A DNA stretch of 48,078 nucleotides from Acidimicrobiales bacterium. Lineage in GTDB: Bacteria; Actinomycetota; Acidimicrobiia; Acidimicrobiales; GCA-2861595. Under the pieces are notes generated by a model. That model was not told where the DNA came from and did not search any database. It saw only the letters and a program-made list of their open reading frames with translations. Shown here piece by piece: positions 16,054 to 22,786 of this stretch (position 1 is its first letter; each line of letters opens with the position of its first letter). Location of the stretch: the NCBI GenBank assembly GCA_036262515.1, contig DATAIT010000128.1:1-48078 (forward strand), read 5' to 3'. The position numbers were made by a program, and so were the translations under genes.

Positions 16054-16752
16054 GGCGGCCGCCTCCGTGAGGCGCACCGTGATCCCCAGCGTGTTCCCGG
16101 CGTGCAGCTCGGCCAGCTGCGGGTTGACGCCGTCCGGGATGTCGTACACGAGCGCGGTCACGACCTCAGCCCCCGGGTTCATCTGCTGCACGGGGCTGAC
16201 GACGCTGCCGGGCGCAGTCGCCTGCAGGTAGACCATCGTGGCCGTGGCGTCGGGGGCGAAATGCCGGCGCTGGCTGTCGAGGAGCTGCTGCTGGGCGCCG
16301 GCGAAGGACGCCGGCTGGTTTCCCGAGTTGGTGGCCTTGAGCTCGAGGAGGCAGTACCGCCCCAGCGCAGTTTTGACCCGCTGGCCCTCGCCGACCTCCT
16401 CGGCCCCGCAGTCGAAGCGCGTGACCACGAAGGTGATCGAGCCGTCACGGGCCGGCTGCCCCACTCCGGGCTGGGTGCTGCCCACGTTCCCGCGCGCCGG
16501 CAGCTCGGGGCGGGAGTCCTTGGAGAACACGCCCAGCGCGGCGAGGAGGACGACGAGGAGGACGGCGACGACGAGGGCGGGCACCACGATCGAGCTCCGC
16601 TGGGACCCGCCCTTGCCCGGCACGCAGGTGCGGCACTTCTGGCCCACCTCGGTCCAGACCAGGCATCTGGGGCACGACGGCCGCCCACACTGCGCGCAGG
16701 CGAGCTGCGTGGGCGTGCGGTGCTTCTCGCACTTCAACTCGGTGGTCGCCAT
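16045..16752 (-). CDS. Zinc-finger/one-TM protein with DUF4352-like outer domain
   Basis: 235 residues. Residues ~8-43 hold a B-box-like cysteine/histidine cluster (CEKH, CAQCGRPSCPRC, CRTC). This is followed by one membrane helix at about 55-73 and an outer beta-rich domain of ~150 residues (YCLLELKATNSGNQPASF and later) that resembles DUF4352, an immunoglobulin-like domain common in Gram-positive surface proteins. The layout suggests a cytoplasmic zinc module coupled to an outside domain; the function is unknown. The start ATG 16752 has no clear ribosome-binding site. Confidence 0.7.
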   Translation of the reverse strand: MATTELKCEKHRTPTQLACAQCGRPSCPRCLVWTEVGQKCRTCVPGKGGSQRSSIVVPALVVAVLLVVLLAALGVFSKDSRPELPARGNVGSTQPGVGQPARDGSITFVVTRFDCGAEEVGEGQRVKTALGRYCLLELKATNSGNQPASFAGAQQQLLDSQRRHFAPDATATMVYLQATAPGSVVSPVQQMNPGAEVVTALVYDIPDGVNPQLAELHAGNTLGITVRLTEAAAGG

Positions 16753-16891
16753 GGGTTCAGGCCGCTGCCGGGCGGCAGGACGGAGCGCCGGCTGCCGCGG
16801 CGCGTGGCCGGGGCCGGAGAAGCGCCATAGCCGCGAAGGGTAACTCAGGCGCGGTAGGTGCGCCCGTCGTTCACCCGGCCGGACGGACCGT

Positions 16892-17116
16892 TCAGTCGGT
16901 CCTCGGACGGAGGTCGACGCGCAGCGTGAGGATGCCGTCCTCGATGGCTCCCTCGGCGTCGGCCAGCATGGCGTAGTCCAGGTAGTCGGTCTTGGCCTGC
17001 TCGATGAACCGGCGCCGGTCGGGGCCCTCCACGGGCGGCACGCCGCGGCTGCGGACAGCCTTGGCCCGCTCCCGGAACCGCTCGATCATCGCTTCGACGT
17101 CGAATTCGTCGGCCAT
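16892..17116 (-). CDS. Small conserved-looking protein of unknown function
   Basis: 74 residues, acidic and helical in the first two thirds (EFDVEAMIERFRERAKAV, then a DRRRFIEQAKTDYLDYAMLADA segment), ending in a beta-like ILTLRVDLRPRTD. I do not recognise a named family and no motif is visible. ATG 17116 is well supported by TAGGGT 6 nt upstream. It is divergent from the gene at 17167, with their -10 boxes only 25 bases apart. Confidence 0.65.
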   Translation of the reverse strand: MADEFDVEAMIERFRERAKAVRSRGVPPVEGPDRRRFIEQAKTDYLDYAMLADAEGAIEDGILTLRVDLRPRTD

Positions 17117-17122
17117 GGCGGA

Positions 17123-17128
17123 ACCCTA
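17123..17128 (-). promoter_or_regulatory. -10 box TAGGGT, leaderless-type
   Basis: On the minus strand TAGGGT ends 6 nt before ATG 17116. Confidence 0.5.
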
Positions 17129-17153
17129 CCGGCCTTGGTGCGGTTTCGAGCCG

Positions 17154-17159
17154 TATCGT
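17154..17159 (+). promoter_or_regulatory. -10 box TATCGT, leaderless-type
   Basis: TATCGT ends 7 nt before ATG 17167. Confidence 0.45.
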
Positions 17160-17166
17160 TGCTACC

Positions 17167-17385
17167 ATGTGTCCCCCAAACGGCTTCGCGAACACTCGGG
17201 GGGGCCTCACGTTGAAAAAGGGACGCCACCGGCGGTTCGAAGAGGCTCGCGCCTTCAAGTTGCGGACGACGGAGTCGACGCCGGAGCCGTGCGCGGAATG
17301 CGGCGCCGAGCCCGACGACGAGCACGCCTCCTGGTGTCTGGCCACCGAGGACGAGGGCAATCTCGACGTGGTGGACGACCGCTGA
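17167..17385 (+). CDS. Small zinc-ribbon-like protein
   Basis: 72 residues. The second half has CAECG at about 43-47 and an HASWC segment about ten residues later, which would make a small zinc site. The N-terminal half is basic (LKKGRHRRFEEARAFKLR). ATG 17167 fits the -10 box; a TTG at 17212 with a run of G residues upstream is the alternative and would drop 15 residues. The stop overlaps a possible CTG start of the next gene. Function unknown. Confidence 0.6.
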   Translation: MCPPNGFANTRGGLTLKKGRHRRFEEARAFKLRTTESTPEPCAECGAEPDDEHASWCLATEDEGNLDVVDDR

Positions 17386-17444
17386 CCGTCCCGCAGGGTT
17401 CTGTTCGCCGGGGGGCGCGCCACCAGGGGGTCCGGCGCCTGTGC

Positions 17445-18644
17445 GTGTCGGTGGTGCTCCTCTTCGTCACGTCGGTCCTCGGCCTGGTGGCGCACGACGC
17501 CCCCGTCGTCACGGCCGCCGTGCAGGCGGCCGAGTCCAGCGTGGTGCCCGCTGCCGCGACGATGGGCGCGTCGCCTGCCGGTGTACTGCCCGTCCCACCC
17601 ACGTCGGCGAGCACCACCACCGCAGTGGCGCCCACCGGAGGCAGCGCCCCCACCACGGGCGCTCCGGCGGCCGATCCGTCCGGCGCCCGGGTCCAGCACG
17701 CCGCGGCCAGCCCCGCGTCGCCCGCCACTGCGGCCACTACCCAGCCGCCGCTGCTCCCGCCCATCAACATTCCCCTGCTGGCGCCGCCGACCACACCGCC
17801 GCCGGCGGGTCCCGCGCCGGCGTCCGCTGCGTCCGCCGGCGCCATCGCCCCCTACCTCGGCCTGGGCACGTGGGTCGACGTCTACGACTGGAGCATCCTC
17901 TACTCCAAGGGGAGTCCCACCGTGGGCCCTGGCGACGTGGACGGCATGGTCGGTGCGGGCGTGCAGACGCTGTACCTCCAGGCCTCCAAGCACGACGCCC
18001 CGGCCGACGTGCTGGAGCCCGACCTGTTGCAGGCCATCATCGACCGGGCCTCCGGCCGCGGCCTGCGCGTCGTGGTGTGGTACCTGCCCACGCTGGTCGA
18101 CACGGGCGCCGACCTGCGCCGTCTGAAGGCGGTCGCCGGCCTCCGCAACATCGACGGCATCGCCGTCGATATCGAGGCCCGAAACGTTCCCGACGTGGCC
18201 GAGCGCAACCGCCGCCTCATCGACCTCAGCGGGGCCCTGCGCCGTGAGCTGCCGGGACGCACCATCGGCGCCATCGTGCTGCCGCCGGTGGTGATGGAGG
18301 TCGTCAACACGTCCTTCTGGCCCAACTTCCCCTATCGCGAGATCGCTCCGTCGTTCGACGTGTGGATGACGATGGGGTACTGGACCAACCGTACGACGGC
18401 GTCCGGCTACCGCGACGCCTACCGGTACACCAAGGAGAACGTCGACCGGCTGCGCAACAACCTCGGCCAGCCCGACGCTCCCGTCCATCCCATCGGCGGT
18501 ATCGGCCCCCTGACGACAGCGGGGGACATCGAGGGCTTCAAGCGGGCGGTCACCGCCGTGCACGGCATCGGCGGCAGCATCTACGACTGGCACACCACGG
18601 CGGCCGCCCTGTGGGAGAACCTGCGGCCTATGCGCCTGCGCTAA
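17445..18644 (+). CDS. Secreted TIM-barrel-like protein (possible glycoside hydrolase relative)
   Basis: About 399 residues from GTG 17445. A hydrophobic N-terminus (VVLLFVTSVLGLVAHDAPVV) serves as signal or anchor. It is followed by ~100 residues of Pro/Thr/Ala-rich linker and a ~270-residue domain beginning LGLGTWVDVYDWS. That domain has the alternating strands of a TIM barrel (VQTLYLQAS, LRVVVWYLP, IDGIAVDIEA, TIGAIVLPP, FDVWMTMGYW, VHPIGGIG). VDIEA, with an acidic pair at a strand end, could be catalytic. The start is uncertain: CTG 17382, overlapping the previous stop as CTGA, would add a basic VRRGARHQGVRRL stretch that makes a better signal peptide. The 3' end overlaps the convergent gene by 17 bases. 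Confidence 0.65.
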   Translation: MSVVLLFVTSVLGLVAHDAPVVTAAVQAAESSVVPAAATMGASPAGVLPVPPTSASTTTAVAPTGGSAPTTGAPAADPSGARVQHAAASPASPATAATTQPPLLPPINIPLLAPPTTPPPAGPAPASAASAGAIAPYLGLGTWVDVYDWSILYSKGSPTVGPGDVDGMVGAGVQTLYLQASKHDAPADVLEPDLLQAIIDRASGRGLRVVVWYLPTLVDTGADLRRLKAVAGLRNIDGIAVDIEARNVPDVAERNRRLIDLSGALRRELPGRTIGAIVLPPVVMEVVNTSFWPNFPYREIAPSFDVWMTMGYWTNRTTASGYRDAYRYTKENVDRLRNNLGQPDAPVHPIGGIGPLTTAGDIEGFKRAVTAVHGIGGSIYDWHTTAAALWENLRPMRLR

Positions 18645-19401
18645 CGGTCGTCGGGCCGTCCTCCGGGGGCCGTCGCACCGCCGGGTGGGGGACGGGCACG
18701 GAGGGGCTCGCCGATCGCTCGGCCAAATATGCGGCCACCCGGGTGTACACCGCCTCGCCCACCAGTTCCACCAGCTCGTCGCGAAGCTCGAGGTACGCCG
18801 GCCGGTGGCCGACGAAGGCGTCGGGAGACTCCGTGCACCACCAGTGGAACTCCAGCCCGCCCGCACCCCAGTGGCGGCGGTCCCACTGCCGGATGGTGGA
18901 CGAGACGTGGCCGTCGTCCTCCGTCTCGTCCTCACGTCGGAGCGGCAGTTGCCAGCAGACGTTGGGCTTGAAGTCGAGCGGGCGGGCGCCCTGGCGCAAT
19001 GCGCCCACGTGCAGCGCACAGCCGGCGCCACCCGGGAAACCGGCCCGGTTGAGGAAGATGCACGCGCCCTTCGCCATCCGCGTCACGGTGTCGCCGGCCG
19101 CGTCCTTCTTCACGACGCCCCGGCGCCGCCCCTCGGCGCGGAACTGCCACTGATCGGCCGTCAGGGTGAGGGCGGCGGCCGACACACGCGCCACGTCGTC
19201 GTCATCGGTGAAGTGGGCGCCGTAGGAGCAGCATCCCTGGACGAGCTCGGCCGCCGGGCCGGTGAGCACGCCCTGGCAGCCGCGGCCGAAGATGCACGTC
19301 CAGCGGCTCAGCAGGAAGGTGACGTCGAAGATCCAGGTCCGGTCCTCCTCGTCGTCGTCGAAGCTCACCCACTCGTGTGTGGACGCGGGCGCCTCAGCCA
19401 C
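18628..19401 (-). CDS. Cysteine-cluster protein (YkgJ-like), function unknown
   Basis: 257 residues with eight cysteines in a fixed-looking order: WTCIFGRGCQG, GCCSYGAHF, GACIFLNR, GAGCALH, PNVCWQLPL and HWWCTES. The CC pair and the later CALH / C-W-x-L-P segments recall the YkgJ-type cysteine cluster proteins, which probably hold zinc or an iron-sulfur centre. The last ~30 residues are Pro-rich. The GTG start at 19401 overlaps the end of the upstream M20 peptidase gene by 8 bases, so the two are co-transcribed. Confidence 0.65.
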   Translation of the reverse strand: MAEAPASTHEWVSFDDDEEDRTWIFDVTFLLSRWTCIFGRGCQGVLTGPAAELVQGCCSYGAHFTDDDDVARVSAAALTLTADQWQFRAEGRRRGVVKKDAAGDTVTRMAKGACIFLNRAGFPGGAGCALHVGALRQGARPLDFKPNVCWQLPLRREDETEDDGHVSSTIRQWDRRHWGAGGLEFHWWCTESPDAFVGHRPAYLELRDELVELVGEAVYTRVAAYLAERSASPSVPVPHPAVRRPPEDGPTTVSAGA

Positions 19402-20785
19402 GGGCCCAGGCGACGCTCGCCAGCTCGCTCCAGAGCTCCCCGGCGGCCAGGAGCCCCTTCCAGAACTGGTCCATCACCATCCGCTCGTTGGGGGCATGGA
19501 ACCGGTCGTCGGGGAGACCGATCCCGAGGTACAGCACCGGCGCGTCGAGCACCCGGCCGAGCGCCTCCTCGGGTCCGCTGCCCCCCTCCCTCGTCAACAG
19601 CGGTGCCGTACCCCACACCCGCTCGATGGCCCGGCACAGCGCGCCGACGGCCGGGTGATCGGCGGGGGTGAGCGCAGGAGCGACGGCGCCCTCGGGGACG
19701 ATCTCGACCTCGATCCCCTCCGGGACCTGGGCGAGCAGCCAGGCACTGAATGCGTCGGCCACCTTGGCCGGGTGCTGGTCGGCGACCAGGCGGAACGTCA
19801 CCTTGCAGTTGGCGGACGCCGGGACGATCGTCTTGATGCCTGCCCCGCCGTACCCGGTGGTGATCCCCACCACGTCGCAGGTGGGACGGGTCCAGGTGCG
19901 CTCCAGGGTGGAGCGGCCCTCTTCGCCGGCCAGGCGGCGCACGCCCGCCTTCGCCATCCAGTCCTCCACGCTGAACGGCAGCAGCGTCAGGGACGCCTCC
20001 TCGGCGGCGGTGAGGGGGCGGACGTCGTCGTAGAAGCCGGGGACGGCCACCCGCCCGGCCTCGTCGTGGAGGGCGGCCACCAGCCGGGCCACGAGATGGG
20101 CGGGGTTGGGCACCGAACCGCCGAAGACGCCGGAGTGCAGATCGATCGACCCGGTGCGGACGGTGACGTCGAAGGCCACGAGCCCGCGCATCCCCATGCA
20201 CACCGACGGCACGTCCGGCGCCCACATGGTGGTGTCCGACACGACCACGGCGTCGCAGGCGAGCAGCGACCGCCGCTCAGTGAGGAGCTGTTCGAAGTGC
20301 GGGCTGCCGATCTCCTCCTCGCCCTCGACCAGGAAGCGCAGATTGACGGGGAGGTGCCCGTGTCGGCGCAACAGCCCACGGGCCGCCTCGATCTCGTAGA
20401 GCACCTGGCCCTTGTCGTCCACCGCTCCCCGGGCCCGGCACTCGCCGTCGACCAGCACCGGCTCGAACGGGGGGGACCGCCACTCGTCGAGGGGGTCGGC
20501 CGGCTGCACGTCATGGTGCCCGTAGACGACGACGGTGGGCGCGTCGGGGCCTGCGTGCAGCCAGTCGCCGTACACCGACGGAGCGCCCGGCGTCTCGAGC
20601 AGCTCGACGTGCTCGAACCCGGCCTGGCGGAGCAGCTCGGCAGTGAACTCGGCCGAGCGGCGGACGTCGTCGGACCGCTCGGGATGGGCGGAGATCGACG
20701 GGATCCGCAGCCACTCGAACAGGGTGGCCATGATGCGCTCGCGCTCTGCGGCCACGTAGTCCGTCAGGGCCAGATCGGGCGCCAC
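19394..20785 (-). CDS. M20 family metallopeptidase (dipeptidase)
   Basis: 463 residues, cytosolic, with two metal ions. Ligand motifs are in order: VVVYGHHDVQP (first His/Asp), CRARGAVDDKGQ (bridging Asp), the catalytic and ligand glutamates in VEGEEEIGS, a later Asp in AVVVSDTTMW, and the closing HAPNERM histidine. The inserted dimerisation domain lies around residues 200-370. This branch (M20A/dipeptidase PepV-CNDP-like) cleaves dipeptides or N-acyl amino acids. The GTG is set by TAGCCT 6 nt upstream. Confidence 0.9.
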   Translation of the reverse strand: MAPDLALTDYVAAERERIMATLFEWLRIPSISAHPERSDDVRRSAEFTAELLRQAGFEHVELLETPGAPSVYGDWLHAGPDAPTVVVYGHHDVQPADPLDEWRSPPFEPVLVDGECRARGAVDDKGQVLYEIEAARGLLRRHGHLPVNLRFLVEGEEEIGSPHFEQLLTERRSLLACDAVVVSDTTMWAPDVPSVCMGMRGLVAFDVTVRTGSIDLHSGVFGGSVPNPAHLVARLVAALHDEAGRVAVPGFYDDVRPLTAAEEASLTLLPFSVEDWMAKAGVRRLAGEEGRSTLERTWTRPTCDVVGITTGYGGAGIKTIVPASANCKVTFRLVADQHPAKVADAFSAWLLAQVPEGIEVEIVPEGAVAPALTPADHPAVGALCRAIERVWGTAPLLTREGGSGPEEALGRVLDAPVLYLGIGLPDDRFHAPNERMVMDQFWKGLLAAGELWSELASVAWARG

Positions 20786-20797
20786 CCGGCGAGGCTA
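20786..20797 (-). promoter_or_regulatory. -10 box TAGCCT (20792-20797), leaderless-type
   Basis: TAGCCT plus 6 nt leads directly into GTG 20785. Confidence 0.5.
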
Positions 20798-20896
20798 TCC
20801 GCGCCCCAGCGCCGTCCCGTGCAGCCACCGGGCACGGCCGCGGCACCTTCCGGCCGGTGACGGCGACCGGCGGTGGCGGCGCGAGAATCGTCCGTC

Positions 20897-21100
20897 ATGG
20901 GCACCGAGATCGACGACCTGCGCGAGCGGCTCCAATCGGTGGCCGACGACCTCGCCGACCTCGCCCTCCAACGACTGCGGGCGGCCGTCGAGGGCGACGA
21001 CCCCGCTCCCGCGGCGGAGGAACGCCGTCTCACGCGAGCCCGGCGGGCGGTGGACAAGGCGGTTGCCGTGCTCGCCGAGCTCGAGACCGGCTCGGACTGA
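20897..21100 (+). CDS. Small coiled-coil-like protein
   Basis: 67 residues, nearly all helix-forming and highly charged (heptad-like DDLRERLQSVADDLADLALQ, then an RRAVDKAVAVLAELE helix). No known domain. ATG 20897 lies 8 nt after a GAGAAT hexamer that could serve as a -10 box. It is divergent from the M20 gene and convergent with the gene at 21134. Composition and codon use fit a real gene, but it is short. Confidence 0.5.
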   Translation: MGTEIDDLRERLQSVADDLADLALQRLRAAVEGDDPAPAAEERRLTRARRAVDKAVAVLAELETGSD

Positions 21101-21133
21101 GGGATCGGGCGCACCGCTGCCCGGCTGGGCCCG

Positions 21134-21664
21134 CTACGCCACCCGGTGGAGGGCGCCGGCGCGGAGCAGCTCCAGCGCAAGGGTGACGCCGAACATGAGC
21201 GCGCCCTGGGTCGCGCCCTCGGCGGTCACGAGGATGTCGCAGCCTGGGGCGTCGGGCGGCCGGCGCCGGCTGGACAGGGCCAGGAGCTCACCAGCCGGAT
21301 TGATGATGTGCAGCCCCGTCGGGCCGTCGGCCCGAACGACCATGATCGCCGCGTCCCAGCTGTCGCGCACCACGCCGATGTTGGAGCGGGACATGGGCTC
21401 GCCGGCCGAGAAGGTGGCCGCTCGCCGGGACTCGTGGTCGACCAGTGCGATGCGGGTGCGCCCGCCGAGCGAGCCGCCGACGAGTGACAGGAGGACGGCG
21501 TCGTCCTCGCTGCGATGGATGTCCCAGCAGTGGTCCCGCCAGACGGCACTGGCGACCTCGGTGCGCCCCGTGGTCCACCGGAACCGGCCCCCCGCCGTGG
21601 ACAACCGGTAGGTCGCCGAACGGCGCGACAGCTCCGGGCTGGTCACCGCCCGGCTCGAGGGCAT
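21134..21664 (-). CDS. Hypothetical beta-rich protein, LURP/scramblase-like
   Basis: 176 residues. The pattern YRLSTAGGRFRWTTG, DAVLLSLVGGSLG, RTRIALVDHESRRAATF, SWDAAIMVVRADGPTGLHII, LLALSSRR and CDILVTAEG looks like a closed beta-barrel of tubby/LURP-one type followed by one C-terminal helix (GALMFGVTLALELLRAG). That fold assignment is from pattern only and is weak. It lies 31 bases downstream of the LOG-type gene on the same strand. Confidence 0.55.
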   Translation of the reverse strand: MPSSRAVTSPELSRRSATYRLSTAGGRFRWTTGRTEVASAVWRDHCWDIHRSEDDAVLLSLVGGSLGGRTRIALVDHESRRAATFSAGEPMSRSNIGVVRDSWDAAIMVVRADGPTGLHIINPAGELLALSSRRRPPDAPGCDILVTAEGATQGALMFGVTLALELLRAGALHRVA

Positions 21665-21695
21665 GAGGCGTGGACGACGCCGGCGGGCAGCAGGG

Positions 21696-22769
21696 TCACC
21701 TGTTGGTCATCGACTCGGCGGGAGGAGCGCTTGAGAGCCGGTTCAACCGGTCGATCATCGAGCGCAGCCGCCCGAGGCTGATGTGGTCGAACTCGAGCAC
21801 GATTCGGGGGAGGTCGACGTCGTCGTCGTCGGCCACCTCGGCGGGCAGCGGCTCGCTCGCCGCGATCGTGCCGTCAACGCAGATGTCGGCGAACTCCTCG
21901 GCCAGCTCCGCCAGCTCGGCCGGGGTGGGCGGGGCTTGGAGCCGGATCACCAGGCGATGGCCGACGACCCGGCGCGAGTGGTAATTGCGGTAGAAGCCGA
22001 GGACCTCGGCGGTGGCCTCGCAGGGGTCGTCGGTGATGCGGTAGAGGACCCGATCCTCGGGCGAGACCAACCCGCGGGCCAGCACCTCCTCGCGCATGAA
22101 GTGCTCGAACGCCGTCCAGTACGACCCGTTGGCGGCATCGAGGAGGACGACGGGAGCGGGATCGGCCTTTCCCGTCTGCATCAGCGTCAGCAGCTCGAGG
22201 GCCTCGTCGAGCGTGCCGTACCCGCCGGGGAGGACCACGAACCCGTCGGACTCCTTCAGCAGCATCAGCTTGCGGGTGAAGAAGTACTTCATCTCCACGA
22301 GCTTGGGGTCGCCGGCGATGAACTCGTTGGCGCCCTGCTCGAAGGGGAGGCGGATGTTGATGCCCATGGACCGGTCCCGACCCGCGCCCTCCATGCCGGC
22401 CGCCATGATCCCCGGGCCGGCGCCGGTGACGACCATCCACCCGGCGCCGGCGACGAGGGCCGCGGTGGCGCGGGCCTGGGCGTAGAGGGGGTCGTCAGGC
22501 AGCGTGCGGGCCGAGCCGAACATGGTCACCTTGCGCACCGACCGGTACGGCGCGAAGACGCGAAATGCCCCCCGCAGCTCCCGGAGCGCGGCGTTGGTGA
22601 TCTTGAGGTCGAGACGCTCGACGTCGTCGCCGGCCAGCCCCACGCCACTCACGAGGATCTGGAACAACTGGTCGCGGTTCGCACCCGCACCGGCGGCGTC
22701 GAGCAGGTCGGTGATGCGGCGGTCGAGGTCCGCGTCGCCGGTGCGGTAGCGCGGGAGTCGTTCGGTCAT
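21696..22769 (-). CDS. LOG family / TIGR00730-type Rossmann-fold protein
   Basis: 357 residues. The core carries VTMFGSARTLPDDPLY, VTGAGPGIMAAGMEGAG and the family signature PGGYGTLDEALELLTLMQTGK, plus the FFTRKLMLLKESD segment. LOG proteins release cytokinin-type bases from nucleoside monophosphates; many bacterial relatives act as nucleotide 5'-monophosphate phosphoribohydrolases. It has an extra ~85-residue N-terminal helical part and a ~100-residue C-terminal part compared with short LOGs, so it belongs to the long actinobacterial form. ATG 22769 lies 17 bases after the FbiC stop, suggesting co-transcription. Confidence 0.85.
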   Translation of the reverse strand: MTERLPRYRTGDADLDRRITDLLDAAGAGANRDQLFQILVSGVGLAGDDVERLDLKITNAALRELRGAFRVFAPYRSVRKVTMFGSARTLPDDPLYAQARATAALVAGAGWMVVTGAGPGIMAAGMEGAGRDRSMGINIRLPFEQGANEFIAGDPKLVEMKYFFTRKLMLLKESDGFVVLPGGYGTLDEALELLTLMQTGKADPAPVVLLDAANGSYWTAFEHFMREEVLARGLVSPEDRVLYRITDDPCEATAEVLGFYRNYHSRRVVGHRLVIRLQAPPTPAELAELAEEFADICVDGTIAASEPLPAEVADDDDVDLPRIVLEFDHISLGRLRSMIDRLNRLSSAPPAESMTNR

Positions 22770-22786
22770 GGGGAAGGATCGGTTCC

